DNA of 23,885 bases, taken from the NCBI RefSeq assembly GCF_000485595.1, contig NW_014578658.1, forward strand, positions 54,529 to 78,413. The letters run 5' to 3'. Under the pieces are notes generated by a model. It saw nothing but the letters and a program-made list of their open reading frames with translations. It had not been told where the DNA came from and did no database searches. This document shows, one piece after another, positions 1-9,104 of the stretch (within the stretch, counting starts at the first letter, position 1; each line of letters opens with the position of its first letter). The position numbers and the translations under genes are program-made. Origin of the DNA: Priapulus caudatus (taxonomy: Eukaryota; Priapulida; Priapulimorpha; Priapulimorphida; Priapulidae).

Positions 1-259
1 AGCTGCCACCTGCCGGCGGCGCAGCGACGACGACGTCTCGCTGCAGCGTCGATGTCTGCGCCGACGCGTCCGTGACGGCGACGCTGAACGTGTATGCGTC
101 GCCGGCTGCGAGCACGCCCGCACGTACGGTGAGCGTGTCGGCAGTGCGACCGCCATCCGTGTCGACGTCCCACGATAGCGTCTGCACGCTGCTGCCGACG
201 TGAGGTGTAAAGCTCCAGACGTAGGAGACACCTATCGGGCAGGCATCTTCGCAGCGCAC
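1..259 (-). CDS. Partial exon with REJ/polycystin-like extracellular domain
   Basis: The minus strand is open from about 287 to the window edge with no stop. The product reads YKVRCEDACPIGVSYVWSF, later LTVRAGVLAAGDAYTFSVAV, and ends near VVVAAPPAGG at base 1. The paired cysteines followed by Y-x-W, the 'LTVRAGVLAAGDAYTFSV' strand and the PPAGG linker resemble REJ (receptor for egg jelly) domains of polycystin-1-like proteins, which are extracellular modules of large membrane proteins. The GC-rich codon use contrasts with the AT-rich DNA next to it. The 5' edge is uncertain. AG dinucleotides at 261-260 (exon from 259, phase 0) and 248-247 (exon from 246, phase 1) are possible acceptors, and neither has a good pyrimidine tract. 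The exon continues beyond the left edge. A PKD-type beta-sandwich is the main alternative. The coding call is fairly firm; the family is moderate. Confidence 0.6.
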   Translation of the reverse strand, partial: MRCEDACPIGVSYVWSFTPHVGSSVQTLSWDVDTDGGRTADTLTVRAGVLAAGDAYTFSVAVTDASAQTSTLQRDVVVAAPPAGGS

Positions 260-265
260 CTTATA

Positions 266-392
266 CGAGTGGTTCGTATAGACGATATAAATAAATAAAT
301 GAATAAATTATATATACCTATGGTATAATACGTATAATATGTATACCTATAGGTATATATAATTTATTCGTGGGCTAGGCAACATAACAAAC
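266..392. repeat. Split copy of a dispersed sequence also found at 10321-10364
   Basis: Bases 266-287 on the plus strand (acgagtggttcgtatagacg and on) are identical to part of 10342-10364. Bases 369-392 on the minus strand (gttgcctagcccacg core) match the adjoining 10321-10344, 22 of 24 bases. The two halves that are contiguous at 10.3 kb are therefore present here head to head, separated by the AT palindrome at 301-369. The matching part at 10.3 kb includes the first codons of the membrane-protein ORF, so this is a repeated sequence in the genome. The mechanism (inversion, template switch or assembly join) cannot be told from one copy. Confidence 0.55.
301..369. repeat. AT-rich palindrome with perfect 21-bp arms
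   Basis: The left arm 301-321 (gaataaattatatatacct plus at) is the exact reverse complement of 349-369. A 27-base AT-rich spacer separates them and is itself partly symmetrical (ggtata / tatacc). The structure could extrude as a cruciform. No coding capacity. It lies between the two halves of a split dispersed repeat. Confidence 0.8.
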
Positions 393-706
393 TGACAAAG
401 GCGATATCTGGCGAACTACTGGTAGGCGGGTACATAGCGATGTATTAATAAATATATAGATAGATAGAATGTAAATTATGATTTAATTAACTGATTTATT
501 CCAAAATACCAGTTTTGCGGCCATGGGGCCTTGATCACAGTTCACGCACACTGAAGTGATTCTATTACACTTAAAAACGCTTACACAGCCAATGGAGTAA
601 ATATCTGTTCAAAATTGTTCGAATTGAATTTCATTCGTCCCTTGAGCCTCGACACCAGAGCTGACACTGAGTATATGAAATTTCGTATAAGTCGAGAGAG
701 TAATGT
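370..706. other. AT-rich non-coding stretch
   Basis: I see no exon, RNA gene or clear transposon here. There is a short (TAGA)n-like run around 458-470 and otherwise unique AT-rich sequence. It separates the palindrome from the MITE-like element. Confidence 0.5.
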
Positions 707-841
707 CAGAAGCGGAACCAGAAGTGAATTCTAGGGGGGGCGAAGCGCCCGAGAGGGGAGGGTGTTACGCTAAAATACCCTTGCCCTGAAAATTCTAGGG
801 GGTGCGACCGCCCCCTGCCCCCCCCCCTGGATCCGCCACTG
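707..841. mobile_element. MITE-like element with hAT-style imperfect terminal repeats
   Basis: The left end 707-721 (cagaagcggaaccag) and the reverse complement of the right end 827-841 (cagtggcggatccag) match at 12 of 15 positions. CAGTGGCGGATCCAG-type ends are, as I recall, typical of hAT-like DNA transposons in animals. The interior has two similar halves, each starting aattctaggggg (about 728 and 790) and each followed by a GC-rich stem (gcgaagcgcccg; gcgaccgccccc). The element is about 135 bp and has no ORF, so it would be non-autonomous. The flanking 8-mers agtaatgt and agtgcaac agree only in the first three bases, so there is no clean target duplication. Confidence 0.5.
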
Positions 842-1066
842 AGTGCAACTCATTTATAACGCAATAATTCGGTGGTCCAAATAATTCGATAGGAGACAAT
901 GCGCGGTCGTGGTATGGCGGCATAAATATATGGTTGAGGTTTGAACGACATGATAAACCATACAAAATTATCACGTTTCAATTCGCGTTCTTGCTGGACG
1001 CGGTATAGTAGTAGGGCTCTACCGTGTTTCTCGCTTATATATATAAATATACTGTATATATATTGC
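842..1066. other. Unassigned sequence between two short elements
   Basis: Mixed-composition DNA with a TA-rich end (1034-1066). No ORF with protein-like features and no RNA structure was recognised. Confidence 0.4.
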
Positions 1067-1068
1067 TG

Positions 1069-1225
1069 CGTTCACACGAGGAGTTTAGTTGCGTTCACAC
1101 GCTAAAATATACGCGGCTTGCTTAGCCGCGATTGCTCCGGCTTGCTTAGCGCGGAATCATATTCCGCGCCAACTAAGCCGCGTATATTCGGCACCACGCT
1201 GGCCGCGTATGATTGTCGTGTGAAC
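1069..1225. mobile_element. Foldback (nested palindrome) MITE-like element
   Basis: Three nested inverted repeats share one centre. The outer pair is gttcacacg (1093-1101) with cgtgtgaac (1217-1225). The middle pair is aatatacgcggctt (1106-1119) with aagccgcgtatatt (1175-1188). The inner pair is gcgcggaat (1149-1157) with attccgcgc (1161-1169) around a 3-base loop. The outer end motif gcgttcacacg also occurs twice in direct orientation (1069-1079 and 1091-1101). The left flank is TA-rich. No coding capacity. The layout is that of a small foldback element; the superfamily is not identifiable. Confidence 0.65.
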
Positions 1226-1349
1226 TAAGATGCGCTACCGTTCGCTGCAGCGACGTTAGGGAGGTGTGGACTGTCGACCGGTTACCCAGTCTATTCTATA
1301 CCTGCTAGCTAAGCTGACATCTCGTGTATCTTCGTTTGTGTGCGAAACA

Positions 1350-1387
1350 AAAAAAAAAAAAAAAAAAAAAAAAAAACAAACAAAAAA

Positions 1388-1461
<74 letters not shown>
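1350..1461. repeat. Long interrupted poly(A) tract
   Basis: About 110 bases of almost pure A, broken by a few C and one CAAACAAAAAAC stretch near 1377-1390. Lysine-rich frames through it are artefacts of the homopolymer. It could be a retroposon tail, but no upstream element with target duplication is recognised. Length is probably unreliable in a draft assembly. Confidence 0.9.
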
Positions 1462-1462
<1 letters not shown>

Positions 1463-1534
1463 GCATGTTTACCAGAACTTAGCACAACTAAAGGTACGCG
1501 GTACAGACTAGTGCCGTGTTACCGTTGTGAACGC

Positions 1535-1945
1535 AGTATATATATATATATATAAATATTATATATATTATATATATTATATAATATATATATAAATAAC
1601 TGTATACTAATAATATTTACTGTTTATATATTTAGTATAATATCTACCGTGTACTACTCGTTATATATATACATATATGTTAATATATATATATATCTAT
1701 ATATATATATATTAGTATATATGATATTTGTATATATAAGTTTACATTGCTTCAACATGCTTCGGAGTATAGAATAATAATCATCGAGAGGGAGATCGCA
1801 TTAGTTTGCTTTCATGATAAGTATATTGAATATAGTATACCGTAGTAATATATAATAATACTATAATTATATATATTATATAGCAGCTATAATATACGTA
1901 CTATAATTAGGTAATTATGAAGTATTAGTAATAGTATATATATAG
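1535..1945. repeat. AT-rich low-complexity DNA with TA microsatellites
   Basis: Repeated (TA)n blocks at 1537-1590 and 1655-1740 lie within general AT-rich sequence. Short unique islands (about 1741-1800) carry no recognisable exon or RNA gene. Confidence 0.85.
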
Positions 1946-1989
1946 CGTCCGAAGGGATGCAAACAATTGAGTTTTTAATCACTCTGGTA

Positions 1990-2780
1990 ACTCGTAATGG
2001 CAGTTGAGTGGAGTGGAGTGGAGTGGAGGTAGAGTAGTGGTAGTGTAGTGGTAGAGTAGTGGTAGAACAGTGATAGAGTAGTGGTAGAGGTTGAACAGAG
2101 ATAGAGTAGTGGTAGCAGGTATGAGTAGAGTAGACAGTGGGTAGAGTCTAAGTGAGTATAGAGTAGAGGTTGAACAGAGGTAGAGTAGTGTAGAGTAGAG
2201 GTTGAACAGAGGTAGAACAGAAGAGCCATAGAGTAGTGGTAGATAGTAGAGTAGCATCAGTCGGTAGAGTGTGCGTAGAGCAGAGATAGAAGTAGTGGTA
2301 GGTAGAGTAGAGTAGATCAGTGGTAGAGAGTAGTGGTAGAGCAGAGTGGTTGAACAGAGGTGTAGAGTAGTGGGTAGCAGTACAGGTTGAACAGAGATAG
2401 AGCAGAGATAAGAGTTAGTGGTCTAGAGTAGCAGTAGATCAGCTGGATTAGAGCACGAGGTTGAACAGAGATAGAGTTAGTGTAGAGTAAGAGGTAACAG
2501 AGATAGATGTAGAGTAGAGTAGAGGGTTGAAACAGAGATAGCAGCAGAGGATGGTAGTGGTAGAGCTTAGAGTAGAATCCAGTGGTTAGAGCCAGGTTGA
2601 ACAGAGATAGGTAGCTGGTTAGCAGTAGGAGTAGATCCAGTGGTTAGAGCAGAGATAGAGTAGTGGTAGAGCAGAGATAGAGTAGTGATAGAGGTAGAGT
2701 AGTGGTAGAGCAGAGGTAGATATAGAGTAGTGGTAGAGTAGAGTAGAGTAGAGTAGAGTAGAGTAGAGTAGAAGTAGAAC
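1990..2780. repeat. Purine-rich GTAGAG-type tandem repeat
   Basis: Irregular tandem array built from the words gtagagtagtg, gagatagagtag and gttgaacagag, ending in a clean (GTAGA)n run at about 2733-2770. The plus strand has very little C. Copies differ by scattered one-base insertions and deletions. Minus-strand Tyr/Leu/Ser-rich reading frames through it are repeat artefacts. Confidence 0.9.
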
Positions 2781-2896
2781 AGAGTGCATGGAGCTAGAAT
2801 AGGTGTAGGGTAAAGTAGATTAGAGCGAGAGTATAGCATAACACAGCAGAGAGTGGTATGGTTTAGTATATAGTATAGTATCATATAATGTATTAA

Positions 2897-3153
2897 TCAC
2901 TGACGGTAGTATCTGCCACCTGCTGGGATGGTGCGCGGACCGACGCTACCGGTCGCCGTCATCAGATCGCAGTTATCGACCACACCTTCTATCCAGATGT
3001 AACTGAAGCAGGGCGCGAATTCGAGACACATGGCGGCGCAGTGCAGCGGGGAGCGCGTCGTGATGGGCGTCGTTTCCATGGTAACGTTACGTCCGAGCTC
3101 GTCGCCGGCGGACAGTCCAGTGTCGCTGAAGGTCATTTCTTTTAGGTGTTCCT
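2897..3153 (-). CDS. PAN/apple-like domain exon
   Basis: The minus strand encodes about 84 residues including LHCAAMCLEFAPCFSYIWIE, then NCDLMTATG and GGRYYRQ. The C-x3-C, C-F-x-Y and N-C-D-L spacing and the closing G-x-YY are typical of PAN/apple modules, which are extracellular adhesion or carbohydrate/protein-binding domains. Upstream on the minus strand, tctctgccattcttacag (3171-3154) is a strong splice acceptor, giving an exon that starts at 3153 with two bases completing a codon (phase 1). Two 3' ends are possible. One is a stop TGA at 2897-2899, making it a terminal exon. The other is a donor C|GTCAGT at 2905, making a 249-base exon with phase 1 at both ends. The second is the classic shuffled-domain layout and I favour it slightly. 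It lies on the same strand as, and upstream of, the REJ-like exon at 1-259, so both may belong to one large surface protein; that link is inference. Confidence 0.6.
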
Positions 3154-3189
3154 CTGTAAGAATGGCAGAGATTGACACGGGTAACACTA

Positions 3190-4000
3190 CAGCTATGCGT
3201 GGGTTTGTTCTAAATTAGGGAAACTAGCCATACCCGTCCATCCCCGTTAGGTTGTCAAAACTAAAAATAAATTAATTAATAAAATTAAATTAAAAAAATT
3301 AACACATAAGATCCGATAGGTGTCGTCGTATTTTCTTGTTGTTGTGACGTTGCCATGCAAAAATTTCCCACTATTTTAATGTTTTTGAACGGGGAATGTG
3401 AAAAAAAATGAAACTGGAAAAAAATAAGTAGCCCATGCAACGTGTCATGATCTGTAGAATGTTCGTACCAAGTTTGGAGAGGATCCGTTGAGCGGTGCGG
3501 AAACGTATAGCCGGAAACGCATACACACACACAGAAAATCTCCAATTTATAGTAAGATATATGTTATATGGTTTAGATCGAAAAGAAACGCTTGTGCCTG
3601 CTTCGTCTGCATGCCCGTAAAGGAGCGGCAAGATTACCGCTGAGGTAAACAGTCCATAGAAACTCGGTTAACTTTAATTTCACGCGGATGCTGTGTAATT
3701 CGGATGCGGGTGTGGAGTCGGATGCTGTGTAATAATATATGAATAGCGGACAACCCCCCCCCCCCCTTCTTCGGGAGGGAACTCTCACGCAGTAGGCACT
3801 AACATATCGTAGCACACACTGAGTGTTCGTGAAACTAACCGGACGACTTAGTTTTGTGCTGTTGTTCCGGATCTGGATTGCCAACAGACACTAATGTCCG
3901 TAGCGGAGGAACAGAAGTCACAGGACAACTTGCCGTGTCACACAGCTTCTGGTCTCTCTCGTAGTCTCGGCATAGCGCCTACTCTCACGCTCAAACTCGC
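3190..4000. other. Intergenic or intronic DNA with a retroelement-tail-like stretch
   Basis: Bases 3440-3560 (gttcgtaccaagtttggaga ... ttgagcggtgcgg ... cacacacacag) resemble in style the 3' tails of RTE-type retrotransposons common in invertebrates: a short conserved phrase, then CA repeats, then an AT-rich end. I cannot name the family. A poly(C) run lies at 3757-3768. No exon or RNA gene was found. Confidence 0.35.
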
Positions 4001-4069
4001 ATCCCACCCTTCACACGACGCACGCACGCACCGCTCACTGGCAATGCGGCAGCCGTCAACTTCTGCGTC

Positions 4070-5690
4070 GCATCATGCTGCATTGCCCTTTTCTCTTCTT
4101 CCGCGCATCTCTCATGTCTTGGCTATCCGCCCACACACCCTTGTCTCTCCTTCAGCTTCTCTCCTCCTGCTACTCTCATTCTTGCTATCTCCTGCGCTCT
4201 GTCTCTTCCATTCAGGCGTCTCTCAAATGCTTGCTAATCGTCCTGCCTTCTGGTCTCTGCTTTCTACACTCATGCACTTCTGCTGCTGCTCATTCTTTGC
4301 TATCTCCTGCTCTGTCTGCTTCGCTTCAGCTGGGTCTCCCCTCCTTTTGGCTGCTCTCATATCTTGAAATGCTCCTGGCACTCTGGTCCTCTCCTTCACG
4401 TCTCGTCTTCGCTGCTCTCAATCATCGTTGGCTGATCTCCTGCTTCTGTCTCTTCCTTCACTCTTCACTCGCTCATGTGCTCTTCTCTAATTCTTGCTAT
4501 CTCCCGCTCTGTCTCTTCGGCTCTCTCTGGCTCGTCCTGGCGTCTCTCTATTTCTTGCTTATCTCCCTGCTCTGTCTTCTTTCCTCATCATAACCGGTAT
4601 CTGATGCTCTCTCCTGCTCCTCGTCACTCTCTTGCTATCTCTCTGCTCTGTCCTCTTCCTTCGACCTCTCCGCCTCCTGCTACTCGATTCATTCTTGCTA
4701 TCGCTCCTTGCTCTGTCTCCTTCCGTTCACTCTGACCTCCTGCTCCTCCTCAATTGCTGCTAATTCCTCCTGCTCTTGTCTCGTCCTTCACCTCTCCTAG
4801 CCTGCTCTCTCATTCTTGCTATCTTCCTGCTTCTGTCTCTGGCTTCACTTCTGTCTGCGCTGCTCTCTCAATCTCTTGGGCTATCTACCCTGCCTCTGTC
4901 TCATTCCATTCACGTCTCGCCTCACTGCTCTCGCTCATGCTCTCTGCTATGCTGCCTGCTCTTGTCTGCCCTTCCTTCACAGCTCTCTCATTATCTTGCA
5001 GTAGGCTCCTGCTCTGTCTCTTTCGCTTCACTCTCTCTCTCGAGCTGCTCTCTCATTCCTTTTTAATGCTCCTGCCTCTGTCTCCTTCCTTCAATCTCTC
5101 GTTCTCCTGCTCTCTGCATTCTTGCTATCTTCTGCTCTGTCCTGCCTTCCTTGCACTCTCTCATCCTGCTCTCTCATTCTTGCTATCTCGCTGCTGCTGT
5201 CCTCTTGCTGCTTCAACTCTCCCGTCCTGCTCGTCTCATTTCTTGCTAATCGTCTGCTCTGATGCCTCTTTGCCTTCACTTCTCCATCATTCTATTGCTA
5301 TCTCCTGCTCTGTCTTCTTCTTCAGCTGCTCTCTTCTCCTGCTTCCTCTGCATTCCTTTGTTAATCTGCCTGCTCTGTCTCTTCCATTCACTGCTCTCTC
5401 ACGTGCTCTCATTCTTGCTATCTCCGTGCTCTGTCTCTTCTCATTCAGCGTCTGCTCTCCTGCTGCCCGCCGTTTTTTCCGCTCCATTCTTGACTATGGG
5501 CGGTCCTGCTTCTGTCCTTTCCTTCACATGGCTCTCTCTCACTGCTCTGAAGTCATTCTTGCTAAACCTCCTGGCTCTGTCTCTTCCGGTTTCCACTCTC
5601 CTGCTCGCTGCTCTCGTGCATTCTTGCTATCGGTCCTGGCGCTGTCTCTTCTCATCTTCACTCTCCGACTCTCACTCTCATATCACGTTC
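4070..5690. repeat. Pyrimidine-rich minisatellite, period about 50 bp
   Basis: Roughly thirty tandem copies of a unit close to ctctcattcttgctatctcc + tgctctgtctcttccttcac + tctc..., with single-base gains and losses between copies. The strand is almost all C and T with few purines. Leu/Ser/Cys-rich open frames through it come from the repeat phase and are not genes. There are no unique spacers, so it is not CRISPR-like. Confidence 0.9.
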
Positions 5691-5699
5691 GTAGTAGTG

Positions 5700-6220
5700 T
5701 GTGAGGCTGCCCAGCTGATGATAGAATGTTAGCTGTCCTGATGTTCAGAGTGTAAAATTCTAGGACCTACATGGAAAAAATTATCTGGCAAGTAAACAAG
5801 CTATATTTTGCTTTAAATGCATTATACTGGTTTTGAAAACACTCTGTGACATTTGTTGGCAGATTTAAAGTACAAAATTAATGGCTTGCGACGATGAAAA
5901 TGGTAGTCTATCGTGTATGGGGCTTTATAAACCGGTTGTGCGGAGGATGTGTGGGGTGCGCTGCCTGGACGGCACATACGGTCAACGGCGGAGCGAATGA
6001 AATTGCCTCAGTATATCAGAGTAAATGGTGTGTGCAAATGATCGAAAATCTAAACTGACAAGTAGGCAGCGATCAATGAGGCATGAGAAGTAAATACATA
6101 TGGTAAGTGCTGGCTTACACGAGTGTTGTTTACCATGAGAAGTGGTAGTTATAGATCAACCAAGATTATGCTTATAGCTATCATATCTTATAATAGGAGT
6201 ATAATTATAGCGACGGGAGG
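5700..6220. other. Unassigned unique sequence
   Basis: About 500 bases of ordinary composition between two repeat tracts. I checked both strands for exon-like conserved motifs, tRNA shapes and terminal repeats and found none that can be supported. Confidence 0.4.
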
Positions 6221-6224
6221 ATCA

Positions 6225-6486
6225 CCGTCGCGTGTGTGTGGCGTGTGTGTGTCGACGCGGTGCGTGGTGTTGTGTTGTGTTGTGTGTGTGCGTGTGGTGT
6301 GTGCGTGCGGTGTGTGGTGTGTGGTGTGCGTGCGTATGCGCGCGTGTGTGAGTGCGTGCGTGTGTGCGGTGTAGCACATGTGAGCCAGAGTGGTGTGCGT
6401 GCGTGCGTGTGTGTGTGCGTATGTGTGTGTGTGTGTGTGGTGTGTGTGTGGTGTGTGTGTGTGTGTGTGTGTGTGTGGTGGTGCTG
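6225..6486. repeat. GT/TGCG microsatellite tract
   Basis: Dense (GT)n, (GTGTGC)n and (TGCG)n repeats with a short break around 6372-6390. Alternating purine/pyrimidine sequence like this can form Z-DNA. Cys/Val-rich and His/Thr-rich frames through it are artefacts. Confidence 0.95.
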
Positions 6487-6636
6487 TGTGTTCAGAATGG
6501 TGGCTCTCGCTCTCGCCTCAATCACGCACGTGCCACAAGGTAGATTTCCGTTAGCAATTTGTAACGCTGTTTTACTACAGTCCAGTTCAAGCAGCCACGT
6601 GTTACTACGTATGCCCTATGTAATAAGATTTTGGAA

Positions 6637-6654
6637 TAGGGTTAGGGTTAGGGG
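6637..6654 (+). repeat. Short interstitial TTAGGG run
   Basis: The plus strand reads tagggttagggttagggg, nearly three copies of the TTAGGG telomere motif. It is far too short to be a functional telomere. It may mark a repaired break or be chance. Confidence 0.7.
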
Positions 6655-6924
6655 TTGCAAAGATATTAAAAAATCCGACGTTATTTCATGAACAATTTGA
6701 TAAATAATAGTAATACGAAATAGTACGCAGGATTTGTGCGCGCCCAATGCAGTATTAACATGCTTTCAAAATGCATACGCTGTTTTATCTAACGAAACTA
6801 CCATTCGGCTGGTATTTATTCGCGCCGGGAGCGTCGCGCCCACGTTTAAAAATAGTGGCAGCATAGTGGGCAGTGGTATCCTGAGTGTACTGCTGCATTT
6901 GATCACGTTTGCAGCTGCGCGCCA

Positions 6925-8165
6925 ATCAACACAAGGAGGGCACCAGGGAACACGCGGAAACTGCAGCGCGATCACACAGGAAGGCTGCAGAAACAGGAAA
7001 TTACAGAGCAACGGGTGAGATATCACAGGAAGGAAGCGGAACACAAAGGCAGGCCAGCAGGAAGCACGGAAGCAGGGAAACCAGGGAGCGTTTACAGAGC
7101 ACGTGATCACCACAGTAAGGCAGGTTGAACACACTAGGAAAGGCAGGTGAACACCACAAGAAGGCATGTGAACAGCCAATCAGGAAAGGCAAGCGAACAC
7201 ACAAGAGAAAGGCAGGCGAAACAAGGCAAGAGGCAGGTGAACACCACAAGAGAACAGGCTGAAGCACGCAAGAATGGGCAGGTGAACACACAGGAAGGCA
7301 AGGCGCCGAACACACAAGAAGGGCAGGCGAACACAAAGCAAGAAGGCAGGCGAACAGCAGCAAGAAGGGCAGGTGAACACACAAGAAGACAGGTGAACCA
7401 CAGGCAGGAAGGCAGGCGAAAGCGAACACAAGAAGGCTAGTGAAATCACACAAAGAAGAGCAGTGTGGAAAACAAGAAGGACAGGTGAATCAACACAGGA
7501 CGGGCAAGGCGAACACACAAGAATGGCAGGCGGGCGGAAAAAAAAAAACAGCAACAAGAAGGCAGGTGAACACCACAGAGACGACAGCGGTGAGAACACA
7601 CAAGAAGGGCAGGTGAACAGCACCAGGAAGGCAGGCGAACGACACAAGAAGGCAGGCGAACACACAAGAAGGCAGGCGAACACACAAGGAGGCAGGTGAA
7701 CAATCAGCAAGAAGGCAGGCGAGACAACCAAAGCAGGCGAACACACAAGAAGCGCAAGGTGAACACACAAGAAGATAGGTGAAACACACAGGAAGGCAAG
7801 GCGAAACACACAAGAAGGCTAGGCGAACTACAGCAAGAAAGGCGCAGGTGAAACACAAGGAAGACAGGTGAACACAGCAGGAAGGCAGGCGAACACACAA
7901 AAGAAGGCAGGTTGAAGCACACAGGAAGGCAGGCGAACACGACAAAGAAGGCAGGCAAACACAACCAAGAAGGCAGGCCGATATCACAGCAAGAAGGGCA
8001 GGTGAACAGCACGGCAAGAACGACAGTGACACACACAAGGAAGACAAGGTTGAAACACACGCGCCAGGGAGGCAGTGAACACCCCAGGAAGGCAGGTGGA
8101 AGCACGCAAGAAGGCAGGTGAACACACAGGGAGACAGGTGAACACACAAGGGAAGACAACGCAGC
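6925..8165. repeat. Minisatellite, 20-bp GAAGGCAGGTGAACACACAA-type unit
   Basis: About sixty head-to-tail copies of a unit near gaaggcaggcgaacacacaa, with c/t alternating in the middle (aggcgaa or aggtgaa). Copies are offset by many one-base indels, while the 7630-7700 part is nearly perfect. Minus-strand Cys/Leu/Pro-rich reading frames (for example the long one over 7490-8230) derive from the repeat and are not supported as genes. Confidence 0.95.
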
Positions 8166-8455
8166 ACGGGCGGCCGGAAGATGTTGACCATTATGCGGCG
8201 GAATAGTAGCGTTGCCGGGCAGTGCCTCACTTCAGCGGCGCTGGGCTGCTCTGCGCAGATATCGCCTAGTGAGTACCCTCAGCACGTAGGCATGCTAATA
8301 CACACACGCGGAGTATCACGGAACAGACGCAGGCGCACGCATGCACGGCACTCACTGCGCGCGCAGCAGTACACAGCACGTTATAGTATATTATAGTATT
8401 ATATATATTATTTTTATATTATTATATTAGGTAAATAGATAAATATATATCAATA
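8166..8455. other. Unique sequence after the minisatellite, AT-rich at its end
   Basis: Bases 8166-8370 are GC-rich unique DNA with a short open frame, but no recognised domain and no convincing splice signals. Bases 8385-8455 are TA-rich low complexity. Confidence 0.4.
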
Positions 8456-8602
8456 TTATATCTATCTCTGTATAGATAGATAGATAGATAGATATATAGA
8501 TAAATAGATATATCGATCGATAGATAAATTAAGAGATAAAGACATGAAGGCACATATATAGATAGACAGACAAACAGACGGACAGACAGACAGACAGACA
8601 GA
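8456..8602. repeat. GATA then GACA microsatellite
   Basis: (TAGA)n and related TAGATA words run from about 8461 to 8540, followed by (GACA)n at 8561-8602. This is a compound tetranucleotide microsatellite of common animal type. Confidence 0.95.
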
Positions 8603-9104
8603 TATAATAGCTAGATAAGAACAGATGAAGCGGGATACCTATTGTTTGTCTAATAACATACCTACAGGTGGCGCTAGCTAAATCTGACGTACATTGGCTG
8701 CTTCGACAGCACTGCACAACACGCCACGTCTAACGTACTTTGAGCACGCGGTGGATCGAACAGTTAAACAATGGAGCGTGCTGACAAGGACTCTCGCAGA
8801 CCCGCTCGTCTGCCTCGGCCAACTTGCGCGGGGTCTGCGGCCGCGTACACTTCAATCATCGGTGTGACAAACCGAGCCATGCGGTCGCTGGAGGCAGCGG
8901 AAGTACAGGCGCGCTGCTGCGACCAGCTCTGACGAAAGCGTTCGGCGACCGAGCCGTGGGCGACGGAGACACAATCGCTGATGTGCGGCGCCTACCAGCA
9001 TCAGTTGCGGTGTTACAGAATACAGACAGAGTGGCGCTGAGAGAGCCGGCGGCGGGGGGGGGAAGGGGGCTGGCCGCTGCGCATGCGCGCAGAGTCAGCA
9101 CGAN
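8603..9104. other. Region upstream of the Harbinger remnant
   Basis: GC-rich from about 8700. An ATG at 8771 opens a short frame of about 54 codons with no recognised domain. The plus frame that runs into the transposase is open from 8824 but does not resemble a Harbinger N-terminus before 9105. A single undetermined base lies at 9104, exactly where similarity begins, so a sequence join or an old rearrangement is possible there. Confidence 0.4.

Noticed and set aside
1266-1555. Lysine-rich reading frames
   Set aside because: They are translations of the poly(A) tract and have no other protein character.
1975-2884. Tyr/Leu/Ser-rich minus-strand reading frames
   Set aside because: They follow the GTAGAG tandem repeat and are open only because of repeat composition.
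3894-5732. Long Leu/Ser/Cys-rich plus-strand reading frames, up to 316 codons, resembling membrane proteins
   Set aside because: The hydrophobic appearance comes from CT-rich repeat units read in all frames; no conserved domain and repeat period shifts with indels.
6637-6654. Functional telomere
   Set aside because: Fewer than three repeat units inside a scaffold.
6925-8230. CRISPR-like array or cysteine-rich repeat protein
   Set aside because: There are no unique spacers between repeats, the unit is contiguous, and the Cys/Leu/Pro frames on the minus strand arise from the minisatellite.
8824-9104. N-terminal half of the Harbinger transposase
   Set aside because: The frame is open, but the sequence has no resemblance to Harbinger proteins before the undetermined base at 9104.
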